A stretch of 64,000 nt of DNA from Motacilla alba alba (GCF_015832195.1 NC_052017.1:51661652-51725651), one strand, 5' to 3'; positions 23,931-38,345 are shown, counted from the stretch's first letter. Notes: generated by a model not told the origin, from the letters alone. Numbers and translations: made by a program.

Positions 23931-26329
23931 AAAATTCATTTTGTTGGTTTAGACCACTTCTGATAGATTCTTTATCACCTGCTCCCTTCAAGGCAAACTG
24001 CAGGGCTGCTTCCCTGCTGTAGCAGCTGTGCTGGAGGACTGCTGATGAGGAACAAAATGGGAGCTACTGAGCAGTCATTTGAAGGCTGGCTATTAAAAAG
24101 AAAAAAGCTAGCTAATTAGAGCTTAAAGGAAGAGGCAACACTTTGTGCAAAAACACCATAAGGTAGGCCCTCCAAATCCCATACACTCCCTGTAAATAGC
24201 TATAATTAACCCCACAGTATTCAATTTATTAATTAAAATTTAATTAATATTTTCTGTCCTTGACAATCATTTTAGAGGCGGTCAGGAAAGCATAGTGGCA
24301 GCTGGGTTTCCATAGAGCAGCAGTGACATTCAAAAGGGCAGAGCCACAGGAGACTCATCTCAGTCTCTGAGTAATACCTGTGATAAAACAGAGCTGAAAC
24401 TGGCCACTGGATTTCTGGGAAAAGAGGGGAGGATGGGAGACACTGCAAGTCCTGGTGTTCTCCTGCATACTTCCAGACATCACCCTACAAATGCAGTACT
24501 CATCTTGATTATCTGAAAGTGTGAGAGAGCAGTGGAAAGTGTGTGTCATCTTCCCTTACTGACCAACTTACACACCAGCTGAGGGCTGCTCTACATCACT
24601 GTGTTTGACTTGGGTTTGATGTTCTGCTTGGTGCTCTGTCTGGGAGAGTGAGACACCTTTCCTGAACTGCATGGACCCTGTCAAAGTAGAACAGCTATTG
24701 CTTAAAAATGCTGTGGCTGAACTTGGTGTACTGTTGTTGTTCTCCAGCAATGTGTTTCATGGTCATTCATACTACCCATGTTCAGTATGCCCAACACCCA
24801 TCAGTGTCAGAGCACTCCTCTGGAACAAATCCATTGGGATCCCTCATGGGAAATGTGAGTGTTGTCAGCTGTGTAGAGCACTCCATGGTTTGCTTCAAAT
24901 AGATAGGATAGATGTGGAACACACCAAATGTGTTTCCTTCAGCAAGGACAGTGCTTCATAATTATCCAAGGTCAGGCAATAGTGTAATTCATACCTTCAC
25001 CCATCCTTTTTCTAGAGCACATTGCAATTTTTTTTCTGGCATTATAGTTTTTTGACACAGCACTGCTCTCATTGCCTGCAGCATACACCTGTTAGTACTC
25101 TTCACACTTTAAACTGAAAAAACCCACCAAGCCCATGAACAGAAAATACTAACTGTCAACTACAGGGTCATGAAAAGAGATGTGAGCTGAGCACTGTGAA
25201 GTGTGACTGCAACCAGTCCACTCAGTAGGGACCAAACTAAACAGCGTGGTCATGAGCCATCCTGCAGAAACTGGCCTGTGGATAAGGGTCTGCAGTACAG
25301 GCCTGGTGAGAATAGCCATGAGGTGAAGGAGGTCTTTTGTTCCCCATTTGACAGAAGGGTGCATACTGAATGAACAAGAGAATGTACTCAGAGCATGTTG
25401 AAAGCAGATCTCCCATGTCACAGGGGAAAATCTTCCAGTATAAAACTGTTAAGAGCAACTGGAAGAGGAGGTGGGCTGCACTGACCATCATCATGAACAC
25501 CACCTCTCCACTTCTCTGGATGAAACATGAGGGGTTAGACAGCTTTTTGGTATATCTAGTGATTCAGGCCCTTGTAGTGAAGTGGCGTGACATCTTTCAA
25601 TCCCAGGGAGGTAGGCACAAGCTGTGCAGTGCAACAAGGCCAGAAGTGCTTCTGAGAATACCCAGAAGCAAAAGTGGAATTTTCCAGTGAACGTGAGCAT
25701 TAGAAAAGATGATTATCACAATTTATAGTCTCTTTGGCCTCCAGACTTTGGTACATAAATGCAACTTTAGGACCATCACAGAGCCTGCTTGCATGGTCTG
25801 TCCTATGGTCATGCAGGAAACCAGACTCAGACCCATCAGGCTTTGAGTCACATCTCCCATCAGATGTGTTTTCCCAGGTGGGGCAGTGTGAGGCCAGAAT
25901 GAACAAGTTTTCTATCTCTATGTGAAAAGAAGTGCCTCTCATACCCTGCAAAGGTGCTCGCACAGGGCTGTCCCCATTCTGCCACCAACAAGGCCAGAAG
26001 GGTGGAGATGAAGATGCCATTGCTATTGCGGTGGTTCCCTTGGCATCAGGCTGGGACATCTGATGTGGCAATGTTGAGTCACAGCAACATTTAATCTTGT
26101 GTTGCCACACATGATGAAGCAGACTCGATCCATCGTTAGACTGTTGGTGATTCCAGGTAAATTTCAGCAGAACTGAGGGAGATGGAGATAGATGCTGAGA
26201 ATCACTGCAGCCTTCACCCTGAAATGAAGCTCCAAAAGAGTACAGCAATTGTCCAATGACTGTTGCAACTATTGCCTAACTTTGCATGCATCATTTAGTC
26301 TTTCTTTTCTCCCTGCTTTTCTTTCTTCC

Positions 26330-26360
26330 TTGCTTTCTCTCTCTCTCTCTTTCTCTCTTG
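26330..26360. repeat. CT-rich (TC)n tract
   Basis: A pyrimidine tract of about 30 bases dominated by CT dinucleotides, at the end of a longer CT-rich stretch from 26299. No gene context. Confidence 0.85.
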
Positions 26361-26955
26361 TAAATATTTTTTACTGAATTTTTAGAAAAGTACTTCCTCT
26401 ACCTCAAAAATTCATCTATTTCTCGACTTTTACAAAGAGAATAGGGGGAAAGAGCAAACCCCAGGCAACTCACTGCTAAGTTTTGAATTTGATGTGCAGA
26501 ACAACAAATTCGTCCAAAATGAGCTTTGCTTTACTGTTAGTCATTTGTACCAACCTGCAATTAAAAGGCTCAGCATTTGTTCTCATCGCTTTCTGAAATT
26601 ACATTTTCCACTTCCTTGGCCCTGGCCTCGGGCAGTGGATTTTTGAAGCAATCATGCCTTGGTAATTAATGTTTAAAGATGAATGTTGCAACTTCTAAAA
26701 CAGTGTTGCTGAGTAAACATACAGCAAAAAGAATATAAAAACTGCAAGCCTTTTACAGAAAGCTGCAGAGTTTGGAGGTGTTATCCTTAGAGCTCCCAAC
26801 TACAGTGCATTTGATTACCCCTTACTCCATTCTTTCAGGTGGGGGGACAGCTGTGCTTAAAAGAAAGCAGAGCAAACTAAATATCACATCTAATCTGTCA
26901 TTTCTTTGTGTTACTGACTCATCACCCCAGAAAGCTTGTTGGGAATGATTAACTC

Positions 26956-26964
<9 letters not shown>

Positions 26965-26994
<30 letters not shown>
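26965..26994. repeat. (GA)n microsatellite, about 15 units
   Basis: A clean GA dinucleotide run. It is a simple repeat and probably length-variable among individuals. Confidence 0.97.
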
Positions 26995-26999
<5 letters not shown>

Positions 27000-29900
27000 C
27001 AAGGCTTTGGCATGGTCTGTGGCTATAACATGACCATTTTGGATTTTTGCGATAGAGTAGGGAGACAAGGAATAAAATATGAAAGGAGGAAGGCATAAAA
27101 AATGGAAGAAGTCCCTTCCTATGTCACATCCCTTGTTTTGTCATTAGTCTGCCTTTTCTCGGTAGAGGCCATAGCTTCCAGTCTGTTACTAAGCCAGCTG
27201 GATTTATCTGTGACAGCAGCCCATCCTACACAGGGATTCTGTATGTGGCAGAAGTGCTCCTCAGTACCATTAGCTGAATCTCTCATTGCAGCTTTTTCTT
27301 TGGTGCTATAAGAAATGAGATGCTGTATCACCTCTTTCTGACAGAAATCCTTAGCAGCTGAAAAGGCAAGTTGGGAAAATCAGCAACTTCAGCATGTCAG
27401 GAAGAGGAAAGGGTAGTCTGGATTGAGACTGCCTTCCTACTTTAGGCATCTGATTTGGGCACTGCAATCCTGATTCAGACCTTTGGAAGACACACCTCAT
27501 GTATAATGTTTCCCAATAGGTAGGCATGATGCAGCTGTCTCTTCACCTGAAACTCCTAAGACAGGAAAAGTGGGAAAGCACTGGTAGTCTTGTGAGTGAT
27601 TTTTGTAAAAAGGGGCATGGGGTCCCACTGTACCATGGGAGGGGTGCTGTTTTTCATACACAGAATTCTTTTCTGGTCTTGCAAAGGCCAGTGACCAGAT
27701 CCTGAACAGATCAACTGGAACAAGATCAGAATACTGCTTTGGACTAGTTTTCTTTGGGTTTTTTTCCCGTCTTCTTTCCTTTCTTCCAGAAAAGAGAATA
27801 AAATTCCCATACTAACTGGGAGGTTGGCTAACCAAGTTCGAAGCAGGTTCTTTGGGCTTTGTTACTCTGATATATTTTTTGCTCAGAAGAAACTAAAACC
27901 CAAAGACCTCTTGGAAGTACTCCATGTGTTTGATTCTGCATTTAAGTGGAAAAATGGAACCTTACAAATAATCTTGCCTTTCTGGAAATGAAGTTCAGGC
28001 TCTGAAGAAGATTAGTAAAAGACTCATTCAGCACTAGTCATACTCATTTGGGTAACAGGCAAGTTCCTGCCTGTACTCACTTCTTGTATTCATAATGAAT
28101 GTGTATTAGGGACTTCCTAAGCAGGAATTCCAGCAGAACAGTAAATGAAGTATTGTCTTCTGCTTTAAAAATTTTCCTGTTTTTTTAGCATTGTTTATAT
28201 ACCATCATCAGTATGCTGATGCATTAACTGGATACCAATGCTTGGCTATTTTATTATCCATTGCTGTAGTTATCTGTTTAGACTCCTGATCCTAAAAGGA
28301 TTAAGCTAAATTTTAGATGATTTTGCTGTTGAAGCACAGTGGTTTTGAATTGTCGTGTTTGTTTGTTTTTATGACCTCTTTAAAGGTTTTCCAGTAAAGA
28401 TGAGGGCTTATTTGGACTAAATTTATGCCTGGTTGTTCAAAATAGCTTGCTAGTGTTTTTTAATGTTGATTTTTCAGAGATCTCTTAAAAAACACAAGTC
28501 CACAAAGCAATTCTGCAGGATGCAGGGTGCTTCAGTTACACTTCATGTTAAACATGACGCAGATCATTCAGATCATTCAGCATTTTGCTAAAATGAAGCA
28601 AATGGAATGGAAAATGCTTTGGTATTAAAAGCAGTGTGTCTTTCAACAAATGTTTAATCCTAAACAGATCATTCAAATGGAGTGTAATAAAGACTACTGC
28701 AGCTGATGAAAGGATTTTGTTCAATTCAGTGGCTTCTCAAACAGGCAGAGATAATATACTTGCCCTTGCTAACAGTGTTCACTTAGCTGTGTTTCCTTTC
28801 CTAGACTGGAAGTTAGATTTCCTTCTCTATTGTTTATATAGAAAAACTCTATTCAAGGAGATCACGTGGGAACCACTGTTTTTAGAAGAAAGAGCTGCAT
28901 TTGGATAAAAGATACTTCCCAAGTTCATGTTCAGCCACTTAGCAGTAGCCAAAATAAGCATCCTTACTATGTTTCTGAGCAGAAGCTCGACACTAGGCTG
29001 CATGTGTCCCCTGCACAGACCCTGTGCTGCAAGGAGGGACTGTACAAGAGCCTGCATCAATAAACAGCAAGCAGCCAGCTCCTGTGCCAGCTCATACCTG
29101 TGTGTGCATATATTCCCACTAGTGAGCATGTGTATGAAGCCACCCAAATGTATACACCTAATGTTAGAAATGTCTATCTTTTCTTTTTTCCTAAGCTTCA
29201 TTCCCAGCTTATTCCAAATCCTGTCCCCAGACTTAAGACACTTTGTTCTTACCTTGCCTGCTTTGAAGGCTTTGGACCTGAATTGAAGGCTCCCAACACC
29301 TTCAGCTGTCTGCAGACCAAACTTCAATTGGTACATCTTTATGTAGGAGGCATTTTGAAAGAACTATAACTGTTGATTTCCAAGGCTGTTTCATAAGGAT
29401 CAAGACTCAACAAGAAGTAAGCAGAGGCACAAGAACAAATTGATCAGAGGCACAGTCACCCAAGTATCAGGGATGAGGATGGAATTTTGGGATCTCGCTT
29501 TTTACTTGCACTACAGCATAATTTGCTTTTGTCTCTTGCTTGCCCTTCTCCTTATTTCTTCACCTTTAGAATTAAAATGGCCAAGGTAATTTATGCTCCA
29601 AATTTATTTTCTTGTTCTGAAACTGGCAGTGAATGCTGTAGGTTTTTCTTAAGGGAAAACTTTCTCTAAACCTTTCTCTAAAGGTGCCACGCACAGAGAG
29701 CTTCTCTCCAGGAGTATGGGGCAGGGATAAAAAAACTCTATTAGTGACCTTTTTGCTATGTAACCTTTCCATAAAATGCCAGCAACTGAGCTTCCAGAGA
29801 GAGAACAACAAATATTGAAAGAGGAATGTGAAGGACATTATGAAACAAGAAAGTAAGAAAAGGGATCTGCTCAAACAAGTTTCTCAGGAAAGGTGATGTA

Positions 29901-32900
29901 ATATGTACTGTAGAAAATCCTAGCAGTTGACATAACAAAGTTGCTTTCTAAATAGCTGTGGATGCCAGCAAGCTGGGAGAAACAGAGTGTACAGCTGGGA
30001 ATACAGCTGAGCAGACTGTTTTGTCCAAAAGAAATATAGTAGGTGTAAAACTTCTATTCAGAAGATGTCATTGAAGTTTAATTGAAAAGTGTCCTTTTAA
30101 TTAAGGCTGAGTGACCACTGAATGAAAGCCTCATTTCTGTTGAGGCTGTTCTTGGTGATGCTCTAAGATTAACCCATGCAGGCTGGCAGTACTCAAGAGG
30201 CTGCTGTTGGGATGCCACGGTACACAGTTCTGTAGCAAGTGCTCAGTCCCATTCATAGACTTTTGCCAATGTTTATCAGTCTTTTAACTGCTGTCTTGAG
30301 AATTACCCAACTTTTTATTGACTGACTTGCTCATATTTCAGCCTGGTCTCCTGCATAAATGACTGTTCCCAACACAGGTGTTCTGCATGTATCCACATCT
30401 GTGTACATAAAATTTGGGGACCTCCCTTTCTTTTACAGCAGACCTGACAGAGACACACAGAGTGTTTGAGGTAATGAATATATTAGAATTTTGTGGCAGC
30501 ATGTGGGTGCATATTGGAGAACATCTATATCTTCTCTGAAGGGGAAAGGCTGCTAGGGACTATGCGCTGTGTCAGCCTTGGAAACTCCAAAAGGCCCAAA
30601 TCTGGAGTGTATCAGGTGTTCTTATTCCACTTCTTACACAGCTTACAAATTTTAAGGTCTTGGTTGCAGACTGAAACCTTAAAAATCACTGGTTCCTCTA
30701 TTTTGTTCCTCCTAGTATTTATAGAGCAAAATACTGCATGTGCAAAGACTGTTACACACAAAGTATCATTAGGAGTGCCATTTTCAGGTAGGTTAGTTCA
30801 TAAAAGTTGGATAAACTGCCAAACAAGAAATCCCAGCTCATGGACTGTTGTGGATTTATTCATCATTACAAACAGAGGAAGAACTGTATGGGAAGAATGT
30901 CTATGATGAAAATTATATTTAGGTATAGGGCTGACATATATGGTCTGTTCCCCGTCCTTTTACAAATACTGTTGCCACCATTCAGCCAGCCAGCAGGCAT
31001 GGTTTCATGCAAAAGAGTGTGTGGTTACTTTTGTAAGGTTTTTATGAATGCTTGGAGAAGGCTGCAGGAGATCCTGAATGTTTTTGATGGCACTGCTGTC
31101 ATGTCAAAATATCATGTACCAGCTTCTCTCTTTACTATAAACTGGTTATAAGGAAAACTAAGGCAGTAGGAGTGACAGTGCTGGATGTCTTGGAATGGGA
31201 GGTTGAGTGACCATGTTGAATCCTTAGGAATGTTTGAATATTCTCCCCCTGTCTCTGATACATACCCACTCCTGCATTTTCTCTTTTGTTTTAGGTGCAG
31301 TCTGGATAAGAGCTGTCAGGAGGGATTTCTAGCCAGTTTGAGGCTGAGTGATAGCAATCTCGAACCACAGTTTTAGAGGAGTGGCACCAAAAGGCCTGTT
31401 GTTCACACTGAGTGCTTTACAGGACAAGTAGCATTCCCTGCTTCTTCAGCTGCCTGAAAATCAAGCCATAGATACTGACCTTCAATACAAATAAGGTAAG
31501 TCAAGACTTCATCAAGCATGACTGAGTTTAAAATATGGTTATCAGCCCATCATACAACTGTTTGACATGAAGTCTGGGAAAAAATCACTAGAGCACAATG
31601 ATGGGCAGAGGTCACTAATATTGCCAGATCTCTCCCTGTTGTGCTAAAACTACAGTAAAATGATGTCTTGTTAGTAACCCCTAGTGCTGTGCTGAAGTTG
31701 GACTGCATGTCAGGAGCTTCCTGAGTTACAGCAGTGCTGAGGCTGGCTAACTGCAGTAGATCCACTGGAAAAGCCCTGCCCACTGCAGAAAACAGACACG
31801 CTTCTTGGCCATGACAAAGGTTCTGGATTCTTTTTGCAGCTTCAGTTTATTTCCTAAAATGCAAAGTGCAGCAGATGTCTAAGCTGACTGGTTACTTAAG
31901 AGAATAAGTGGTTTTATTCAGTCTACCTTTTTTTTTACTGAGGTAAAAAAATCCAAGGATCATACTTGTTACCGACCAAAGTAACAACCGCTATTCCTAA
32001 AGACACAGTCTGCAGAAAGGTTACTATAAGAGACCTTTAAAAAGTAACCTTTAAAAAAGAAAAAACCCAAACCCACACCTTCAACTGCAATACAGTATCG
32101 CTAAAGTATCTCTTAAGGTTACTGTATCACTAAGGATAAACCATTCAAAAGCCTTAAGTTGGGTTTTCCTTGTCCTTTGCTGGGCTCAATTTAACAGAAA
32201 GTTTCCCCCAGCTAAGACTTGATGGCAGCAGTGATGGGGTAGGAGGAGCAGAGCAGGTGGCTGCTCTCATTTGGCACAGAGATGAAATCCAGGCTCCAGT
32301 TAGCCTTTAGGCCAACATTTGATAAAAACTCTCATTCTACACTCGCATGTGAAGCCCTTTTTCATTCCCACAAAACCCACATACATACTCTTGTTTCCCT
32401 ATAGAAGTCCATTTGGGGCATTAAAAGCTCATGTCAGATATGAAGCTATTTAAATCTTTCATGATTTCTTATGTTTATTCTTTTGACATTTGAGCACAGT
32501 TGCTAAAAGTGTGAGAACAGTTGCTGCTCCTGTTTGAATTTCTTCACCTCTCCACTCCTCAACCAGATGAACATTTTAAGCTTTAAATTGTATGGAAGGG
32601 AGCACATTAAACATCAGGTCTGAGAGAAATGGGAAACAACATCATGGGACTGCAGCTTTGGGTGCTGCAAACAGCCCAAATCTCCATATTAAAAATCAAA
32701 TACTTTTTTGGTTTAAAGTGTGAGCAGTCCCTCAAAAAGCTATATGAGATCCATTTTGTGGGTGATGGAATGTATTCCTGCCTAGTTTGCTTCCTATGAA
32801 GTTATTAACACTTGCTGCATTTGTAACTGCTGGTTATTGAGGAAGGACTTAACTCCCTCCCAGAACCCTGGCACTAATCAAAACATTGCCATTAACATTT

Positions 32901-34764
32901 AATGAGAAAGTTGTTAATTTCACCAATAAACTGGCTTAGACTCCTAGTCCCCTAAAGCACAAAAGGCACATACTGCATCATAGTTAACAAGCAGATTCTG
33001 AAAAAAAAACCACGATCAGAGGAGTGCAGCTTGTTGCATAAGCTCAAAATGACTGTCTGATTTCTTCTTACTTTCCCCAGCAGTACTGGAAATTATGTAT
33101 GCTAACCAGTATTCATCTCTCAGCAAAGTATCCAGACCTTGTAGGGCCAGTTCTTTCTTCCAGTAAGACCTCTGCATCATAAAGCAACTCAGACAAAGCA
33201 TGCCCAGGGGAAAATCCTATGCTTATAGGAGCTTCCAAGCCTTTTCAACCATTTGCTCCCCTAGCTGCTTGTCTTGGGTGGAGGAGAATGGCCTGTTAGA
33301 AAGGAATGGTCAATACAAATGGAAAAGAACAAATAAGACACTTGAGGGTGTGCCTAATGGATCCAGATATGCAGGACAGCAAAGGAAGTATTGCCCCTCA
33401 TCTGTGCCACATTCGGGCAGAGGAGCCAAACTGGTAAAATGTAGGTCTGTCAGCCAGTTCTGCCATTTTGGAGATGGGACTGGGTTTACACTGAAGAGGC
33501 ATCACATGAGGAGAGTAACATTGTGGATACTGTGGGTCCTCATTACTGAATTAAAAAAGATTGGAGACAGCTACCACAAACAGTTTCACAATGCATTTAT
33601 CAGGAGAGCAGTAAGAGCAGTGAATAGTGCATTTTATTACAAATGCTTCATTTAACAAAGATTAAATATGCATCTTTGCACTGTCACTTCAAGATACATT
33701 CCTAATCTGACTTTGCCCCTGCTTATAATGGTATAAATAAAGAATTATTCTACTGAAGTCAGCAAAGTCATTACCTGGTTTTAAACTCAAAAGAGAGAAA
33801 ATCTTGCTTTTTACTTCTACAGCAAATCCCATTCAATTCAGTATGAATACAACAGTATATTTAAGAACAGAGACAACTGAAAATCCATGTCCTAAACTCA
33901 GTTAAAGGTTATGGATCTGAATTTCCATCTGAGCACTCTAGAATATTGAAACATCAAACCTCCTTTTCCTGCAGTGTAATCTAGTTTATTTTCCCCAGAA
34001 AATACATTTTCCTTTTTGTAAACAGAAGCCATATGAAACACGTGGTTATCTTCTGAGCAAAAATATCAAAGACCGTAGTTTCCACATATTAAAAAAACAA
34101 CAACTCACAAACTTCTGTTTTAAAGCTAAATGCAGGTTTTCAGTCTATCGACATTTTAATTCCATGCCAGTTTTTTTGCATAGTGGAAAATATGCACCCT
34201 TAGGAAAATAACAGCTATGATAAGTTGTTAAAAACCAAATTATCTAGGAAGGTAATTTTTCCCATTATGAAAGTGGCTTGTCAGATATTAGTGAAATGAA
34301 TTAATCACTTAGCACACCTTTCACAACCTCTGAAAATTAGATTATGGCCTATATGTTCCCATGAGCAACAGGAGCAGTTCTCCTCTTTGTATATACAGTA
34401 GTATCACTCCACAGTTTCTGATTATGTTTTATTCACATGGAAGCATAAATCAGTCACAAATCAGTCTAAAGCCTAAAACTAACCAAACCAGTTCATATTT
34501 CTCACATGAGCTATTCTATTTGAATGCCTTTCCAGATTAAACATTTCTTGTTGTGATATAAAAAGATTCCAGGTGCATGGTATTCAATGGAAAAAGGTGA
34601 CAGCATGACGTTTAGAAGATGTATGCATGAGTTTAAAAAGGAAAGTGGGAAAAGAACAGGAAGAGAAAGGAACATTTGCTTATGACCATCTTAATAAAGG
34701 GAAGTAAATTGAGCAATACCTACCCAATTTATCCCGTGATTTATCCCTCTGCTTTCTGGAATTA

Positions 34765-35105
34765 TTCAGAGTAGAGGAGGTGCAAGAGTGATCTCATCAG
34801 TGTATGTCAGTATGTGAAGAAGATGGAGCCAGGTTCTGTCCAGCAATGCCCAAGGATGGGACCAGAGGCGATGGGCACAAGCTGAAACACAGGAGATGCA
34901 GTCTGAACATTGGGAAATGGTTTCTCACTAGGAGGTTGACAAGGAGCTGGCACAGGTTGCCCATAGAGTTTGTGGAGTCTCCATCCTTGGAGATACTCAA
35001 AAGCTGTCTGGACATCATCCTAGACAACCATATGTAGGCAAACACTTTTGAGCAGGGATACCGGACAGAGTGACCTCCAGAATTCCCTTCTGACCTCAGC
35101 CCTGC
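34765..35105 (+). mobile_element. CR1 LINE 3' fragment with readable ORF2 tail
   Basis: Sense-oriented CR1. Across 34804-35037 one frame stays open for 77 codons. It reads the C-terminal end of the CR1 ORF2 protein, with blocks such as CEEDGARFC, GHKLKHRRCSLNIG, RSWHRLP and VESPSLEILKS. The 3' UTR part follows, with 'ccagaattcccttctgacct' near 35080. The canonical tail repeats are missing. The copy is strongly 5'-truncated and cannot move by itself. Confidence 0.92.
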
Positions 35106-36784
35106 TGTGACACGTGATGCTGCTTTGGTTTCTTGTCAGGGAGAAAGGGAGGCAGCTCATTTTCTTGGTTGGCTCCCTTCAATCAGGAGCAGCAAATTTC
35201 AGAAATGCAAAGGGTGCTCCAGCAGCCAGGAGATCTGGAAGAGACCCCAATAAGCACATAGAGTTTGCAGTGGGAAGGAGCGGAATGCTTGTAGGGTCAG
35301 GATGGGCAACTTTACATCTGGCAAATTCATAGAAACAAAGCAGGAGAGCAAGAATTGTGTATTACTTCCATTTCAGTCACTCTGAGAAACATTCCCATCC
35401 TTTTTGTTTCAGAGCAGGAACTGTGATGTAACTAATAAATATACATCAAGTGTCACCTGATAACTACAGCTTTGTGCCAGGGGCTTTGGGAGTGCAGGAG
35501 GAATGCTGAGAACTACTGTGAAAGGACTTGTCATGTACGAAAGCAAAGCAGAGAAATCTGGATGCCTGAATTTTATGACATTTGATTTCAGTGCAGACAA
35601 CTGAGACCTTGGTAGTTTCTGGGACTATAATCATGTTTTCCAGACTGATTTACCATATCATTCTCCTGCACAGGATGAAGCTAAGCACATCAAGGGGTGC
35701 TTAAGTCCAGGAGCTACGTAGTGCCAGTTGCTGGTGCTGCAACACTTAGCTCTGGCCCTAGGCAACAATCCCAGACTTTGGGGCTGCACTGTGTTCACAC
35801 TGTTCACACAGTAAAAAGGGTCACACACCTCCTACATCTCCTGTGACTAGCTTGTCTTCTTGAATGCCAGCCCTCCTACCTGTTAAAAAAATATCTGAAC
35901 TGGACTTAATGCAGGGTAGGGCAGTTGAAAAAGTTGGAAGGCAAGTTCAGTGCCAGGTTAAACACTAGATTCTTTTCCTGGACCATCACCTTCCTGGTAC
36001 AGCTTCCCATGAGCATGGCAAGACAAGGGAGATATTTATTTTTCTTCTTTAGTGAACATTGCAAAAGGACAGCACCGAGGAGGCTGAAACTTTTAAAACC
36101 ATGAACTTTGTAATGCTGAATTCAAGCAAAAATGCAGCACTTTCAAATCATACCTGCACATTAGGATAACCCTGCCAAGCAAGATACAGAGGTGCAAATG
36201 CAGCTTCAATGTAGAAGTAACAAGTTTCTGTCTGAAAATACAACATCTTGCCAAGTTAAAATTGCCAAAAATGCCAAAGGCATTTTTTCATACTACTGAC
36301 AGTAGACAACGCTGTTATCAAACAGGGTGGTGCTGTTGGAAGTGGAGGAGGAGCTCTTTTTACATCTTTCTCTAGACTGTGTCTGCTTCTAATGAATACA
36401 AGTGCCTGCTGAAAAGCTCTGTGCTAAAGTACCTGTGTTTCTTTAACAGGGAGCTCAGAGGAGCACTGGTAGGGTTAATATACTGTTTTTCCCAGGCATG
36501 TACAAGTGTATTGCAGAAGGCACTATGCAAATAGTGTTCACAGAGTTTATAATTTCCTGTTGGAACAGCAAAGAGAAGAAGGTCATTGATTTAAACCAGA
36601 GAATACAAATTATTTCCTGCCCACAAAGCTGCCAAATGCTTGGAGTTATTGATTTTTTTTTCTCCCTGCTGTTAACCAAACACTTCTGGTCCTGTCATGG
36701 GCATCATCAGCTTATTGACTAAGTAAACATAACCCATTAAGTTGAACATTTAAAAAATAAAAGAAAATTATAGTGGCTTTAGTT

Positions 36785-36856
36785 AAAAAAAAAAAAAAAA
36801 ACAACCAAAAAAAGCAACAACAACCAAAAAAAAAAACCAAAAACAAAAAAACAAAG
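36785..36856. repeat. A-rich tract
   Basis: A 16-base poly-A run at 36785 is followed by A-rich sequence with regular C and G interruptions (acaaccaaaa-type) for about 70 bases. It could be the decayed tail of a retrocopy inserted on the + strand, but no body is recognisable upstream. Confidence 0.85.
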
Positions 36857-37143
36857 GAGAAGAGAGGAGAAACAGTTCCTGAAGTTAATTAACTTTTATG
36901 TAGATTCAAGTTTCTGCAATATAGGTTTGCATCCAAATGAAAGAGGAAGGAATAAATTAAAAGAAGATTCAGGGAAGATTCAGGGGAAAAAAACCCAAAA
37001 GTCTTTTCCTAAAGAAGCCAAGAAGAGGAGGGTGCAGGGAAGCAGGTACTTCATATTTTAAGACTTCAATTAAAAGAAAAAATTACTGCAAAATTGAGAT
37101 TGAAAGGATTAAACCATGTGGCAGCAGCATGGTGAAGGCATGT

Positions 37144-37161
37144 TTTTATTTATTTATTTAC
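37144..37161. repeat. (TTTA)n short tandem repeat
   Basis: About four units of TTTA in tandem. A minor simple repeat. Confidence 0.8.
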
Positions 37162-38247
37162 TTACTAGCAGCAGGAGGTCTGTGCTATTGTCTGATTTTT
37201 TTTTTCTAAATCAGAGCTGAGCACAGCTGATGCCTGGCCTTGGAACCTGTCAGTTTGAAGATAACACTTACAGTATTAATAAATGTAGAACAATACTTGC
37301 TGTCAAGTTGGTTACAAGGCAGTGATTCACTGAAGGGGGGCTGACAATGTCAAAAAGCATTAGACCAGAGCCAGCAAATGTTTTATACTTTACAGCTGAA
37401 CCCAAAAGATGAATTGATGCCCTGAATCTGACTTTAGGGCATCTGTCTGCTCTGGAGAGTGTGTATTTGTCTGAAGAAGCAGGGAACAAGTTGCTTTTCC
37501 CTCCTCTTCCAGCCATCTGCCTACACAAGGGAGGCAAGGACCAAGGCACAAGAGAAAAAATCCTAAAGTGCTGTAGGTGGACAGGGATACTTTTCATACA
37601 AACTAGTCTTTAAAAGTAGGACAATACACTCAGGAGAGGTGTTTACAGGCGGCTCTGAACAGCAGGGAGACAGCTACCAGGCTGAGACACTGCAGAGAAG
37701 GCTGGCTTTCCCCTGGGACTGGCTGTTGCAGGTGGCTTTCCTGGCCAAGAGCCTTGCAGTCCTTTGGTGTGAGAGTTCCCAGTGAGAGAAGAGCCAGTGG
37801 GAAGAGACACCAGGAGGGAAGTAAACAAGCAGATTACAAAGTGATGATAAATGAGGGTATTGGTCTTCTAGAGTGGCTTAGAGGAAGGTGTGACTGTTTC
37901 CTCCACCCCCTCACCTTCATGCCTGTTGACTGAATACTATTAAGGCAGGTAGTCACAGATTAATAATGACCTGTTAACAGCTTCTTTAATTTTCTAATAA
38001 GTGCCAACTGCAGCTGCTATAATTATTCTGCTGGTCCTACAACATGCCCTGTGCCAGACTGCAAAATATTTTAATTTTTTTGTGTGGAATGCACTGTCGT
38101 GCTCTTAACGTGTGTACTGCACATGGGCAATTGCACGCCTAAGTAAAATTACATCTTAGGCTGTCAGAGCACTTTGCAGCCATTAAATATTGATATCTTC
38201 CAGCAAAGTAGAAACCAGGAAGTGTTTAGTCACTTATTTTTGCATGT

Positions 38248-38345
38248 GTGAATTGAGACACCCAAATGTTATAGTTTTAGCCACAGTGATACAGTGAGTC
38301 AGTCCCTGAGCTGCTTGTGAAACCTGGGAGCTCTGTGTTCTGCTT
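38248..38345 (+). repeat. possible MIR-like relic
   Basis: The order of blocks aattgagacacccaaatg, agttttagccacagtgatac, gtgagtcagtccctgagc and gtgaaacctgggagctctgt resembles a decayed MIR-type SINE 3' half (gaaactgaggcacag, cacacagctagtaagtgg, gagccgggattcgaac). Similarity is weak and the call is tentative. Confidence 0.3.

Larger units (their letters stand above)
22271..34764. other. gene-free stretch, probable intron or intergenic
   Basis: About 12.5 kb without a supportable exon. It holds poly-T, CT and GA tracts listed separately, and an old-repeat fragment at about 33752. Longer open frames occur at 25700-26248 (-, 182 codons), 28827-29336 (-, 169 codons) and 33200-33655 (+, 151 codons). 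None resembles a family I know, and several frames on both strands are open at once, so I do not call them genes. The AT-rich sequence around 30060-30180 and 26640-26720 looks as if it could be conserved non-coding DNA, but that needs an alignment. Confidence 0.45.

Noticed and set aside
30493..30906. 137-codon + strand frame
   Set aside because: No known domain; ordinary AT/GC balance and no exon signals.
33200..33655. 151-codon + strand frame
   Set aside because: No recognisable domain, no splice sites or promoter; consistent with chance in 64 kb.
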